Notes: generated by a model from the sequence alone, not told the origin. Positions 9,618-18,523 are shown, counted from the stretch's first letter. The stretch is DNA of 64,000 nt from Cyanobium sp. Morenito 9A2 (GCF_024345575.1 NZ_JAGQBJ010000003.1:186001-250000); one strand, 5' to 3'. Numbers and translations are program-made.

Positions 9618-10934
9618 ATGGACCAGGCTTTGAGTGTTCCAGATCCGACCCCTGAGCTGCTGCAACGGGCCGCGGCCGTGCGCCGTGCGGCGCTTGAGCT
9701 GGGCCGCTTGGACAACGGGGCACGGCGGCGGGCGGTGGAGGCCATGGCCGAGGCCCTGGAGGCGGAATCCGAGGTGATTGTGGCCGCGAATCGCCAGGAT
9801 CTCGAGAGCGCTGAAGCAGAGGGGCTGGCCCCTGCCCTGGCGGCCCGCCTCAGGTTGGATGGCCCCAAAGTGGCGAGCGCCGTCGAGGGTGTGCGCCAGG
9901 TGGCTCAGCTGGAAGACCCGCTGGGGCGCCGCCAGCTGCACACCGAGCTTGATCGCGGCCTTGAGCTTGAGCGGATCACCGTGCCCCTGGGGGTCGTGGG
10001 GGTGATCTTCGAGGCCCGACCCGATGCGGTGATCCAGATCGCTTCGCTGGCGGTGCGCTCCGGCAATGGCGCGATCCTCAAGGGGGGCCGGGAGGCCAAC
10101 GCCAGTTGCAGGGCGATCCATGGCGCCCTGCGCCGGGGGCTGGCGGCCAGTGCGGTAGGGCCTGAGGTCCTGGAACTGCTCACCTCCCGGGAGGAGAGCC
10201 TGGCGCTGCTCAGGCTCGACGGTCTGGTGGATCTGATCATTCCCCGGGGTTCCAATGCCCTGGTGCGCTTCATCCAGGACCACACGCGCATTCCCGTGCT
10301 CGGCCACGCCGACGGGATCTGCCATCTGTACGTGGATCGGGAGGTGGATGGGGCCCAGGCGGTGCGCATCGCCGTTGACAGCAAGACTCACTACCCAGCC
10401 GCCTGCAATGCGATTGAAACCCTGTTGGTCCATCGCCAGGCGGTGGCGACGTTTTTGCCGGCCGCCATCGCGGCCCTGCGGGCGGCGGGGGTGGAGTTGC
10501 GCGGCGACGCCGAAGCCCAGGCCGCCGGCGTCCCGATGGCGGCCTGCGATGCCGACTGGGACACGGAGTACGGCGATTTGATCCTGGCGGTCAAGGTGGT
10601 CAGTGGCCTGGAGGAGGCGCTCGAGCACATCGCCCGCCACGGCTCCCGCCACACCGACGCCATCTGCACCAGTGACCCTGAGCGGGCCGAGCGTTTTCTG
10701 GCCAGCGTCGATAGTGCCGGTGTGTATCACAACTGCTCCACGCGTTTCGCCGATGGCTTCCGCTACGGCTTCGGCGCCGAGGTGGGCATCAGCACGCAGA
10801 CCCTGCCGCCCCGGGGACCCGTGGGCCTCGAGGGGCTGGTCACCTACCGCTACCGGCTCAGGGGCCACGGTCAGATTGCCGCTGACTATGGAAGCGGTGG
10901 TCGCCCGTATAGCCACCGGCCCCTGCCCCTGTGA
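9618..10934 (+). CDS. proA: Gamma-glutamyl phosphate reductase
   Basis: ProA reduces gamma-glutamyl phosphate to glutamate-5-semialdehyde with NADPH, the second step of proline synthesis. The 438-residue length is usual. [14 protein letters not shown] is the family signature, [12 protein letters not shown] lines the nucleotide site, and [15 protein letters not shown] holds the catalytic cysteine. The C-terminal segment with [11 protein letters not shown] and RGPVGLEGL is also typical. It is followed by folB with a 4-base GTGA overlap. The pathway partner proB is not in the window. Confidence 0.97.
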   Translation: MDQALSVPDPTPELLQRAAAVRRAALELGRLDNGARRRAVEAMAEALEAESEVIVAANRQDLESAEAEGLAPALAARLRLDGPKVASAVEGVRQVAQLEDPLGRRQLHTELDRGLELERITVPLGVVGVIFEARPDAVIQIASLAVRSGNGAILKGGREANASCRAIHGALRRGLAASAVGPEVLELLTSREESLALLRLDGLVDLIIPRGSNALVRFIQDHTRIPVLGHADGICHLYVDREVDGAQAVRIAVDSKTHYPAACNAIETLLVHRQAVATFLPAAIAALRAAGVELRGDAEAQAAGVPMAACDADWDTEYGDLILAVKVVSGLEEALEHIARHGSRHTDAICTSDPERAERFLASVDSAGVYHNCSTRFADGFRYGFGAEVGISTQTLPPRGPVGLEGLVTYRYRLRGHGQIAADYGSGGRPYSHRPLPL

Positions 10935-11329
10935 ACGCCGAACCCCCGGTGCTGGATGCCATCCACGTGCGCGGACTGCGGCTGTGGGCCCATGTGGGGG
11001 TGCTGGAGGCCGAGCGGGAGCTGGGGCAGTGGTTTGAGCTGGGGTTCAGCCTCTGGGCCGACCTGGGCGCCGCTGGCTGCCGCGACGATCTTTCGCTCAG
11101 CTACGACTACGCCCAGGCCATCGCGGCGCTCCAGACCCTGGCGGGCGCTCTGCGCTGCCTCACCCTGGAGCACTTCGCCGAGCGGGCGTTGGATGAACTG
11201 GAGCGGCTCTACGGCCCGCTGCCCCTGCGGGTGCAGGTGATCAAGTGTCGGGCGCCGGTGAGCGGTTTTGATGGCTCGGTGGCGGTGGAGCGCTGGCGCC
11301 ATGCCGAGGGGCGGCCGTCGCTGGGATGA
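10931..11329 (+). CDS. folB: Dihydroneopterin aldolase
   Basis: FolB converts 7,8-dihydroneopterin to 6-hydroxymethyl-dihydropterin and glycolaldehyde in folate synthesis. The protein has 132 residues, close to the usual 120. The N-terminal segment [20 protein letters not shown] resembles the family start (I..LR....GV...E), [11 protein letters not shown] matches the conserved tyrosine region, and [12 protein letters not shown] is the conserved helix. It starts at a GTG that overlaps the proA stop, and its own stop overlaps the lipase start by 4 bases, so translation of the three genes is probably coupled. Confidence 0.9.
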   Translation: MNAEPPVLDAIHVRGLRLWAHVGVLEAERELGQWFELGFSLWADLGAAGCRDDLSLSYDYAQAIAALQTLAGALRCLTLEHFAERALDELERLYGPLPLRVQVIKCRAPVSGFDGSVAVERWRHAEGRPSLG

Positions 11330-11922
11330 CCGGCGTCCCCCCCCTGGTGCTGGTCCACGGGCTCTGGGACACGCCACGTCTGTTCGATCCCCTGAGCCGC
11401 GCCCTTGCGGGCGAGCGGGACCGGCTTCTGGTTCCCTTCCTGCCCCACAGCTTCGGGGCGCGGCGCATGATCCCCCTGGCCGAGGAGCTGGGTCGCGCCA
11501 TCGACACCGCCTACGGCCCGGAGCAGATGGTGGATCTGCTGGGTTTCTCGATGGGGGGTGTGATCGGCCGCTGCTGGATCCAGCTCCTCGGGGGACACCA
11601 CCGCACCCGCCGCTTCATCAGTGTGGCCAGCCCCCAGCAGGGAACGCTCCTGGCCCAGGTCTGTCCCTCCTGGCTGCTGGGCGGCATCGCCGAGCTCAAG
11701 ATGGGCAGCCCGTTGATTCAACGGTTGAACGAGGATGTGCGTTCACTCGCCTCGGTGGAGTGCCTCAGTTTGTTCACGCCCATCGATCAGGTGGTGGTAC
11801 CAGGCTGGCGAGGGGTGTTGCCGGTGGGCAAGAGCCGCTCCCTGCCGGCGACCCTGCACCAGTTCGTCCTCAGGGATCCCCGTTGCCTCGCCGTGCTCCG
11901 GCGGGAACTTCTCCGACCATGA
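11326..11922 (+). CDS. Lipase-like alpha/beta hydrolase
   Basis: A 198-residue soluble alpha/beta hydrolase similar to the short triacylglycerol-lipase or acyltransferase-like proteins common in cyanobacteria. VLVHGLWDTP is the oxyanion segment near residue 9, GFSMGGVIGR is the nucleophile elbow with the catalytic serine at about 74, FTPIDQVV gives a candidate Asp and LHQFVL a candidate His. It has no signal peptide. Its ATG overlaps the folB stop by 4 bases. The substrate is unknown; a role in lipid or ester turnover is inferred from the fold only. Confidence 0.8.
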   Translation: MTGVPPLVLVHGLWDTPRLFDPLSRALAGERDRLLVPFLPHSFGARRMIPLAEELGRAIDTAYGPEQMVDLLGFSMGGVIGRCWIQLLGGHHRTRRFISVASPQQGTLLAQVCPSWLLGGIAELKMGSPLIQRLNEDVRSLASVECLSLFTPIDQVVVPGWRGVLPVGKSRSLPATLHQFVLRDPRCLAVLRRELLRP

Positions 11923-11980
11923 GTGGCCCTCCCGGCGGCGGCATGGGGACGTCTTCCCGCCAGCAAATGGGGTCGTGGTG

Positions 11981-12517
11981 ATGATCCAAAACTATCTGTT
12001 TAGTCTGCTGATCCAAAACTATCTGCTTTGTCTGCTGATCGGTCTTTCGGTGGCCTCGGCCCATGGCTTCGCGCTGGCGTCCCATCGTTTCGGCCTAAGG
12101 CGCATTCTGGTGTTTCTGTTGCTAGATGCCGCCATCATTGCCATTGCCCTGGCCCTGACGCGCCTCTACTTGCTGGTGACGTTGACGACTCAGTTCCATC
12201 AGGATCTTTTTTCGCAGGATTTCCTCTCGATCGCCTTCATGGGACGGCTTCCCTTGCTGCTCTTCTTTGCCACCGCCACCCCTTACCTCGGCGATGCCAT
12301 CGCCATCGGTCTGATCACCTGGGAGCACCTCAGGCTGCTGAATCACCTGATCGCTGGACTGGGTCTGCCCCCATTGCCGGTGATTCTCTTCACCTTTCCC
12401 CCGATGGCGCTGTTTCTCAGCGTGGTGGTGCTGTTGCAGCGCTACCGCTGGGACCGGATCCGGAGCCTTGTGCTGGCCAGGGCCGAGATCCACCCCCCTC
12501 CGGTCCAGGGCGTATGA
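11981..12517 (+). CDS. Multi-span membrane protein of unknown function
   Basis: A 178-residue protein starting at ATG 11981. It has about four hydrophobic helices (starting near residues 4, 42, 84 and 130), separated by short polar loops, and a polar tail. No family is recognised. The first 18 residues after the methionine are a direct duplication of nine residues (IQNYLFSLL then IQNYLLCLL), encoded by a 27-bp tandem repeat. The gene overlaps the following membrane hydrolase gene by 4 bases (ATGA), which argues that the two products work together. No ribosome binding site is obvious upstream, so the exact start is uncertain. Confidence 0.7.
   Translation: MIQNYLFSLLIQNYLLCLLIGLSVASAHGFALASHRFGLRRILVFLLLDAAIIAIALALTRLYLLVTLTTQFHQDLFSQDFLSIAFMGRLPLLLFFATATPYLGDAIAIGLITWEHLRLLNHLIAGLGLPPLPVILFTFPPMALFLSVVVLLQRYRWDRIRSLVLARAEIHPPPVQGV
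11984..12037 (+). repeat. 27-bp tandem duplication inside the membrane protein gene
   Basis: Two adjacent 27-base copies, 11984-12010 and 12011-12037, both beginning ATCCAAAACTATCTG and ending GTCTGCTG, differ at only two positions. They encode IQNYLFSLL and IQNYLLCLL at the start of the first membrane helix. The near identity suggests a recent in-frame duplication or a slippage site. Confidence 0.95.
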
Positions 12518-13614
12518 GGGGAACTGGTGTTCGTGCCTCGCGGCGCCCGGCCCAGTCCGGGCGTCTGCTGCTGGCTGTCCTGGTTCTGATTTCGGTGCTG
12601 GTCTGGCTCGCTGTCGATCGGCTCGAGGTCAGCCATCGCCACCGTGCTGTATACCCCTTTGTGCATCAGGATCTGCTGCCCCTTGTGCTGGTCTCCTTGT
12701 TGCTGGCCGTCACCGCGACGGGCCTGCTGTCGTTCACCTCCAGCCTTGGCTTCTGGACGGGCTGGCTGGGGGAGTTGAGGGATCCTCTGACGCTGTTCCA
12801 GGCTCCCGCAGCCGGTGCCGCTGGAGGCTCTGATCATGTGCACGCCTATGTGATTTATCTGGATGGCATTCATACCCGGGAGGAAACGCATCCACGCCTG
12901 ATCACCCAGTTCCTGCAGATGTTGGTGCGAAAAATGGGGCCTGGGGTCGAGCTGATCACGAATGTGGAGCCCTATGTGGTGATGGCGGATGGACTGAATG
13001 CGTCCAGGATCTCTGGATGGATGTGGAGAAGGCTGTTCTTTTTCTCTGAGTATCACGACAGCAGCCCTGTGAGATGGCTCTGCTCCTTTCTTGTCCAATC
13101 TTACAATCTACTTCGCGTGGCGATCTCCAGTGATAGGCGATATGGAATTATCTACAACTACGAAATCGCACTGGCCATCGCTACCCAGCTGGAAAAGGCC
13201 GGCTTTCGTCCTGGAGGAATGGCCAGAATCATCCTACTCGGTTATAGTGGTGGTGGTCAGATCGCGATCGGAGTCTCTGACTATCTTGCACGGATCTGTG
13301 GCCAGTCGATTCTCATCATCACCTTGGCGGGTGTCTTCAGTGGCAGCCAGTCTCTCCGTTCCGTCGACCGCTTGGTCTGCCTGCAAGGAAGTGCCGATGT
13401 TCTCAGTGGCCGCGTGAATCAGCTGCTCTTCCCAGGACGTTCGAGCCTCCTGGCCCATTCCTGCTGGAACAGGGCCCTGCGTTCCGGCAAGGTGGAACGG
13501 CTCGAGATTGCTCGCATGGGTCATTGCGGCCGGCGCGGCCCGTTCGGGGATTTCAGCGAGCAGCTCACCAGCCGGATCGCCGTTCGAATTCTCACCTGGG
13601 CAGGGGCCGCCTGA
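12514..13614 (+). CDS. Membrane-anchored serine hydrolase-like protein
   Basis: A 366-residue protein with two N-terminal membrane helices (about 18-35 and 54-75) and a C-terminal alpha/beta-hydrolase-like domain. GYSGGGQIAIG gives a nucleophile elbow with Ser245; QGSADVLSG (Asp295) and MGHCGRRGPF (His337) are placed correctly to complete a triad. A conserved-looking segment YLDGIHTREETHP (about 115-127) precedes it. The ATG start overlaps the upstream membrane gene by 4 bases. From about 13080 onward the DNA is visibly richer in A and T, with codons such as TAT, AAT and GGA, than the flanking genes. Its 3' end overlaps the convergent MFS gene by 23 bases. The substrate is unknown. Confidence 0.72.
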   Translation: MRGTGVRASRRPAQSGRLLLAVLVLISVLVWLAVDRLEVSHRHRAVYPFVHQDLLPLVLVSLLLAVTATGLLSFTSSLGFWTGWLGELRDPLTLFQAPAAGAAGGSDHVHAYVIYLDGIHTREETHPRLITQFLQMLVRKMGPGVELITNVEPYVVMADGLNASRISGWMWRRLFFFSEYHDSSPVRWLCSFLVQSYNLLRVAISSDRRYGIIYNYEIALAIATQLEKAGFRPGGMARIILLGYSGGGQIAIGVSDYLARICGQSILIITLAGVFSGSQSLRSVDRLVCLQGSADVLSGRVNQLLFPGRSSLLAHSCWNRALRSGKVERLEIARMGHCGRRGPFGDFSEQLTSRIAVRILTWAGAA

Positions 13615-14818
13615 GTTCCTCGCTGCCCCTCACCAGGAGCAGAACCAGCAACGAGGCTCCCAGCACCAGAATCGTCGCCAGGAAGGAGGCGCCGGGATTG
13701 AGGCGGTCGTAGATCAGGCCCACCAGCGGCGGCCCGAGACAGCTGCCGAGATTCTGGATCGATTGCACCATCCCCATGCCGCTACCGGTGGCCTTGGGGT
13801 CGCTGACGCCCACCACGATCGAGCGGATCGAGGGGGCGGCCATCCCCAGGGACAGACAGATCAGGGTGACTCCCGCCGTGACCGGAACCGCCGCTCGACC
13901 GGGGCTGGCCAGCAGCAACAACAGGCAGCCGAGCGCCGCCACACCATGGGAGAGGACCAGCGTGGCCCGATCCCCGAGGCGACGGCTGAGCCGACCGATC
14001 ACTCCGAGTTGCTGCACCACCGTCACCGCGCCGGCGATCGTGAAGGCGAAGCCGGTCTGGTGCGGGCTCCAGCCCAGTACTTTGGCCATGTAGAAGCTGA
14101 TGATCCCCAACAGTCCGTAGCCGGCCAGAGAGAGCAGGCCGAAGGCGAGCGATGAACCGGCGAGCCCGCCCTGCTGGAACGGTCTGAGAGCGGTGCGCAG
14201 TCCGGCCACCAGCCCCTGGCGGGAGAGTGGTAAGCGCGCAACCCCGCCAGGGAGCGCCGGGTTGGTCTCGCGAAGATCGAACCAGGCGAAGAGCAGATTC
14301 AGCAGCAGCGTGAGGGTGGCGAAAAGGATTGGAACCCGCAGGCCGAGGCCGGCCAGCACACCGCCGAGCCCAGGGCCGATCACGATGGCGATCGCGCTGG
14401 CCATGGCGATCAGGCCAAAGGACTGGGTCTGCTGTTCGCTGGGGGTGATGTCGGCGATCACCGAAGCGGCGGTGGAGGCCGTGCCGCCGCCGAGGCCGTC
14501 GATCATCCGCCCCGTGAACATCAGCGGCAGGTTGGGAGCGAAGCCGAAGACCGACATCCCGACGACACCGAGGCCCAGGGAGCTCAGCATCACCGGTCGA
14601 CGGCCGACCATGTCGCTGAGGTGACCGGCGAACGGTGTGATGACGAGTGAAGTGAGGGTGTAGCTGGAGAGCAGCAGGCCCATGACCAGGCCACTGGTGT
14701 GGAACTGCAGCAGCAGGTAGGGCAGCAGCGGAATGATCAGGCACCGGGCCAGGCGATCGTTCAGCAGCGCCAGAAACACGACCAGCAGCAGGCGTCGATC
14801 CCGGACTGTCTCCTTCAT
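13592..14818 (-). CDS. MFS transporter (DHA1/TetA-like exporter)
   Basis: A 408-residue, 12-helix major facilitator of the drug:H+ antiporter type. The loop after helix 2 reads GHLSDMVGRRPVM, the classical MFS motif A, and the fifth helix carries the glycine-rich antiporter signature (AIAIVIGPGLGGVLAG). The N-terminus (LALLNDRLARCLIIPLLPYLL) is typical of the family. It is probably the last gene of a unit with the ATP-grasp and COQ4-like genes (gaps of 15 and 45 bases), so it may export their product; that is inference. Its end overlaps the convergent hydrolase gene. Confidence 0.88.
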   Translation of the reverse strand: MKETVRDRRLLLVVFLALLNDRLARCLIIPLLPYLLLQFHTSGLVMGLLLSSYTLTSLVITPFAGHLSDMVGRRPVMLSSLGLGVVGMSVFGFAPNLPLMFTGRMIDGLGGGTASTAASVIADITPSEQQTQSFGLIAMASAIAIVIGPGLGGVLAGLGLRVPILFATLTLLLNLLFAWFDLRETNPALPGGVARLPLSRQGLVAGLRTALRPFQQGGLAGSSLAFGLLSLAGYGLLGIISFYMAKVLGWSPHQTGFAFTIAGAVTVVQQLGVIGRLSRRLGDRATLVLSHGVAALGCLLLLLASPGRAAVPVTAGVTLICLSLGMAAPSIRSIVVGVSDPKATGSGMGMVQSIQNLGSCLGPPLVGLIYDRLNPGASFLATILVLGASLLVLLLVRGSEELRRPLPR

Positions 14819-14863
14819 CAGCCCTCGAGCGGCTGCGGGCGCCGGAAGATGGGCATGGGTTGG

Positions 14864-15535
14864 TTACACCGAATAGGGTTCATAGCGAGCCGTCCGCAGG
14901 CCCACCCCGGCGCGAAGCTCATCGAGATCGCTGCCCCAGTGCTCTTCCCAGCGAACGGCCAGCATCGGGGTGTCCGTCGCGGCGATCTCGATTCCGGCTT
15001 CGATGGCACGCAGCAGCGGCTCGATCGGCGCTCCCAGGCCCATGGCGTGAAGCACTCCGGCGGCCACGATCAGGATCGAGAGAGGGCTGTAAATCTGACA
15101 GAGCTGAAAGGCCTGCAGCCCCAGTTCGCCGGCAAGGTCCGTGCCGAAGCCGGTCATCACATGCCAGATGTCATGGGTCTGGCGCACCCTCAGGTCCAGA
15201 TAGGTGCCCTTTCCGATCACCTCGATCACCTCGAAGAAGTCCGGGTCGAAGCCGGCGGAGAGCAGCGACGACGCATAGGCATGGCCCAGGGTCCCCGGCG
15301 GATGCAGCAGCAGCGTGGTGAGGCTCGGTCGTTGCGGTTGGTAGCGCTCGTCCGCCAGTTGCTGGATGCCGGGCTGGGCGAGCATGTGCTCCACGTTTTT
15401 CATCGAGATCGCCTGATGGCTCAGGCCTCGCTGGATCTCGAACACGGAGGTGGTGGCACGGGGATCCTGAACGAAGTGCATGAAGCCCTTCAACGTCTCC
15501 AGCAGTTCCAGTTTCAGTTCACTGTTGATTTCCAT
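14864..15535 (-). CDS. COQ4-family protein
   Basis: A 223-residue homologue of COQ4, a protein of ubiquinone synthesis in eukaryotes. The zinc motif HDxxHx11E is intact: His121, Asp122, His125 and Glu137 in HDIWHVMTGFGTD...GE. Cyanobacteria do not make ubiquinone, so here the fold is likely used on another prenyl-quinone, a lipid or a small aromatic acid. The gene sits 15 bases downstream of the ATP-grasp gene and 45 bases upstream of the MFS gene, all on the minus strand. Family assignment is firm; the reaction is unknown. Confidence 0.85.
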   Translation of the reverse strand: MEINSELKLELLETLKGFMHFVQDPRATTSVFEIQRGLSHQAISMKNVEHMLAQPGIQQLADERYQPQRPSLTTLLLHPPGTLGHAYASSLLSAGFDPDFFEVIEVIGKGTYLDLRVRQTHDIWHVMTGFGTDLAGELGLQAFQLCQIYSPLSILIVAAGVLHAMGLGAPIEPLLRAIEAGIEIAATDTPMLAVRWEEHWGSDLDELRAGVGLRTARYEPYSV

Positions 15536-15550
15536 TGGTTCAGATCGGCC

Positions 15551-16744
15551 TCAACGGGGCTCGCAGGCCAGATCATGGAAGAAGTGCTCGGCTACGGAAA
15601 CCCCCAGCTGCCGGGCCTCCGCGGTGAGGGTGGCGATCATGGCCATGAAATCGACGATGGGCCAGGGGTCCAGGGGGTCGAACAGAACATCCCGGCTGAG
15701 AAGGGCTTGCCAGAGCTTCGGGTCGAACCAGCGTTGCGGTGAGGCGCGAACCGCCTGGAGCAGCTGCAGGTGATTGACCGCACCTGACGATGGCCCCAGG
15801 GGTGCCGGCGCGTCCCCTCCGCTCCCGCTGCCGCTCAGCAGGGCGGCGAATCCAGGGCGCCGCTCGAACAGGTGAAGGCCGCTGGTGCCCCGGGGATTGC
15901 ATTCGATGCACTGGAGGCCATCGCCCGTGCGCAGGAAGTCGAGACCGTACTGGCCGTCGTAGCTGAGGCTGGCGAAAAGGGTGCGGGCGAAGGCCAGGCT
16001 TTCACCGGCTTCCACGGGCAGGTAGACGGCGCTGGCCCCGAGCCCCTGGCGGGCCTGGCTGCCGGTGATGAAGTCCATGTGGTAGTCCCCGTGGGCCACC
16101 ACCTCACCCTGACGGCAGATCCCGTAGCTGGAGATCAGCTCCCCGCTGATCCGTTGCTGCACCACCCAGGGTTCCTCCGGGCTGGGATCGACAGTCTCCA
16201 GCGCTGATGCGGACGGTCTGATCAGCACCGAACTGGCGAAGCGGGAGAACACCGGCTTGAGCACCACGTCTTCATCCAGGGCCGCCCAGGCCGAGCGCAG
16301 GTCCGCCGCCGACTCCGCCAGCATCGTTGCAGGAACCGGCAGATTCAGGCTCTGACAATGGGCGATGAAGCGCATTTTGTCGTCCAGCAGGGCCAGCAGC
16401 TCCAACGGCGCGACGGCGAGCCGCGCGGCTGGCAACCTTGCCTGCAGCTCCTCCCGCCGCCTGGCGATCACGAATCCCTCCTCGTAGATCGGCAGCACCA
16501 GGGTCACGCCATGGTCCCGGCCGATGGAGGCCAGGGCGCCGATGAACGCCTCGGGTTGGTCCCTGGGGGAGGGGGTCGAGATCCAGTGGTTGACGCTGCG
16601 GGAGCGGCTCAGCGGCGTGAGGGGCAGAGAATCGGTGCCGATCACGGTCCAGCCGGCGCGTCTGAGGATCCGCGCCGCGGCCAGGGAGGCCGGCATGCGA
16701 CCGGCTGTGATCAGGGCCACACCAACGCGGGCGGAGGCTCCCAT
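15551..16744 (-). CDS. ATP-grasp ligase-like enzyme
   Basis: A 397-residue ATP-grasp protein of the carbamoyl-phosphate-synthase/PylC-like type; these enzymes use ATP to activate a carboxylate and join it to an amine or other nucleophile. The preATP domain (VALITAGRMPASLAAARIL, residues 9-27) is followed by LLDDKMRF (119-126), the ATP-binding VVLKPVFSR (Lys163) and the metal ligands in GLDF (Asp269) and ECNPRG (Glu281, Asn283). The end (about 320-397) is a small helical extension. It heads the ATP-grasp > COQ4-like > MFS unit and is divergent from the flavoprotein gene across about 160 bases. Substrates are unknown. Confidence 0.85.
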   Translation of the reverse strand: MGASARVGVALITAGRMPASLAAARILRRAGWTVIGTDSLPLTPLSRSRSVNHWISTPSPRDQPEAFIGALASIGRDHGVTLVLPIYEEGFVIARRREELQARLPAARLAVAPLELLALLDDKMRFIAHCQSLNLPVPATMLAESAADLRSAWAALDEDVVLKPVFSRFASSVLIRPSASALETVDPSPEEPWVVQQRISGELISSYGICRQGEVVAHGDYHMDFITGSQARQGLGASAVYLPVEAGESLAFARTLFASLSYDGQYGLDFLRTGDGLQCIECNPRGTSGLHLFERRPGFAALLSGSGSGGDAPAPLGPSSGAVNHLQLLQAVRASPQRWFDPKLWQALLSRDVLFDPLDPWPIVDFMAMIATLTAEARQLGVSVAEHFFHDLACEPR

Positions 16745-16905
16745 GCGATCCCGCGGGTTTTACTGTGGGAATGATGGCCGCTGGGGCCCGTTGTCGCAAC
16801 GCCAATCCAGGGTCCTGTTCGCAGGGCTCCAGTCCAGTGCTGCGGTGCAGCGGAGATCGGGCGCGAATCTGGGAGGATCGTGAGTGGATCGCTCGGCCCG
16901 CTGCC
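16745..16905. promoter_or_regulatory. Divergent intergenic region of the ATP-grasp and flavoprotein genes
   Basis: About 160 bases separate the two divergent starts and must hold both promoters. No convincing -35/-10 pair or operator palindrome was found; the only AT-rich patch is TTTTACTG near 16759. An in-frame ATG at 16765 could lengthen the flavoprotein by 47 residues, in which case the shared promoter region would shrink to about 20 bases, which argues against it. Confidence 0.4.
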
Positions 16906-18522
16906 GTGAACGAGTCAGCGGGACACCGCGCGAAGAGTGCAGGATCCGGCCCCAGTTCCGGCTCCTACGGCGACAGCGCTCTGGATGTGGCCATCGTTGG
17001 CGCGGGTGTGGCCGGTACGTTCACCGCCTGGAGGCTGAAGGTCGACCGCCCCGAGCTCTCGGTGGCTCTGTTTGAGGCCTCCCCAAGGCTGGGGGGCCGG
17101 CTCTACTCCCAGCACCTGCCGGACGCCCGCGGGGTGCCGATCGAGCACGGCGGCATGCGATTCAGCCGGCAGCACCGCCTGCTGGCCGCCCTGGTCGAGC
17201 ATCTGGGGCTGCCGACCCGGCCGTTCGTCTCCGTTCTGGAGGGTCGCAATCCCCTCTATCTGCGCGGGGTGCGTACCTCCCTTCAGGGACTGGCCCATGG
17301 GGAAACGGTTCCCTATGCGCTCCCCCCGGAGCTGACGAACCAAGATCCCGCCGGGATCATCCCCTTCGGCGTGGCGACGTTTCTCTCCTCCCAGGGCCTG
17401 CCGCTCACCAGCCGCGTCGGGCTGCTCGAGCAGCTGGCTCGGGCGGATTACAGCGGGCGCGCGTTCGCGGACCTGAGCTTCCTCGACTTCCTGCGCCAGG
17501 TCTGTACCCCGGAGATGCTGGCTTACTACAACGATGTTCACGGGTATTGGGTCGACACCCACAACGACGTCAGTGCTGCGGAATTGATGAAGGGCTTCCT
17601 GCCTTTCATCAGCGATGCCGAGACCCTGACGCTCAGCGAGGGCATGGACAGCCTGCCGCGGACGCTGGGCGCGCGCGCCGCAGATCGCGGCTGCCCGCTG
17701 CATCTCGGTTGTGCCTTGGAATCGATCCGTCTCGAGCACGACAGGGAGGGTTGCCCCTGGTTCGAGATCGGCATGGGGAGCTCCGCAGGGCGGCGGCGGC
17801 ACAGGGCCCGTGCGCTGGTCCTGGCCCTGCCGCCGAACCGGCTTCGCGTCATCGATGGTCTTCTGGAGCTGGCGCCCTCCCTGGCGCCGCTGCTCAATCG
17901 GGTCGTCGAGATCGCCGCGATCAAGACCCATTTCGTCTACGCCGAACCCTGGTGGCGGCAGCTCGGCATCGTTGCTGGTGAGGGGCGCACGGACCTGCCG
18001 CTGCGGCAGTGCCTCTACATGGGCTCAGCTGACGCCGGCCAGCCTGCCGATGGCCCCGGATGGGCGGTGCTGCTCGCCTCCTACACCGATTCCCAGGCCA
18101 CGGAGTTCTGGCGGCGGCAGCAGGCGAAGGGCGAGTCCTTCGACAGGCGGCGGGGCCATCCTGAGGATCGATCGCTGGGCTGCTCCGCTCCCCATTTCGA
18201 TCACCTGAGTGCGATGTTGGCGGAGTTGCATGGGCGGGAGCTTCCTGATCCCGTCTGGGCCAGTTCCTGTGACTGGAACTGTCAACCCTCCGGTGTGGCC
18301 ACCCATGCCTGGCGCTCCGGCAGCGACAGTGCGGAACTGGCACCGCGCATTCGCCAGCCGCTGCCTGGCCTGCCGCTGTACATCACCGGCGAGGCCTTCT
18401 CCCAGGAGCAGGGATGGGTCAACGGAGCGCTGCGATCGGCGGAAGCGCTGCTGCGCTCGGCTTTCCAACTGCCGTCTCCGCCGTGGTGTCCGGCGGATGC
18501 CCCCCTGGATCCACTGCCCTGA
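16906..18522 (+). CDS. Flavin amine oxidase (L-amino-acid-oxidase-like)
   Basis: A 538-residue FAD protein. The dinucleotide fold VAIVGAGVAGTF is at about 28-39, the second motif RLGGRLY at 61-67 and HGGMRFS at 81-87; the GMRFS-type motif marks L-amino-acid oxidases and related flavoproteins rather than phytoene desaturases. The closing FAD segment GEAFSQEQGWVNGAL lies near residue 500. The GTG at 16906 is chosen because upstream residues from ATG 16765 look non-conserved and cysteine- and arginine-rich; the start is therefore uncertain. It is divergent from the ATP-grasp unit and ends two bases from the convergent prlC. It probably oxidises an amine or amino acid used or made by the neighbours. 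Confidence 0.8.
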   Translation: MNESAGHRAKSAGSGPSSGSYGDSALDVAIVGAGVAGTFTAWRLKVDRPELSVALFEASPRLGGRLYSQHLPDARGVPIEHGGMRFSRQHRLLAALVEHLGLPTRPFVSVLEGRNPLYLRGVRTSLQGLAHGETVPYALPPELTNQDPAGIIPFGVATFLSSQGLPLTSRVGLLEQLARADYSGRAFADLSFLDFLRQVCTPEMLAYYNDVHGYWVDTHNDVSAAELMKGFLPFISDAETLTLSEGMDSLPRTLGARAADRGCPLHLGCALESIRLEHDREGCPWFEIGMGSSAGRRRHRARALVLALPPNRLRVIDGLLELAPSLAPLLNRVVEIAAIKTHFVYAEPWWRQLGIVAGEGRTDLPLRQCLYMGSADAGQPADGPGWAVLLASYTDSQATEFWRRQQAKGESFDRRRGHPEDRSLGCSAPHFDHLSAMLAELHGRELPDPVWASSCDWNCQPSGVATHAWRSGSDSAELAPRIRQPLPGLPLYITGEAFSQEQGWVNGALRSAEALLRSAFQLPSPPWCPADAPLDPLP

Positions 18523-18523
18523 G

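Noticed and set aside
12028-12513. Extended start for the membrane hydrolase inside the upstream gene
   Set aside because: The added 160 residues are a frame shadow (Arg/Pro/His-rich); the ATGA overlap start at 12514 leads straight into a membrane helix.
16765-16905. Longer N-terminus for the flavin amine oxidase from ATG 16765
   Set aside because: It would leave only 20 bases to the divergent ATP-grasp gene and adds a cysteine- and arginine-rich stretch not seen in this family; kept only as an alternative.
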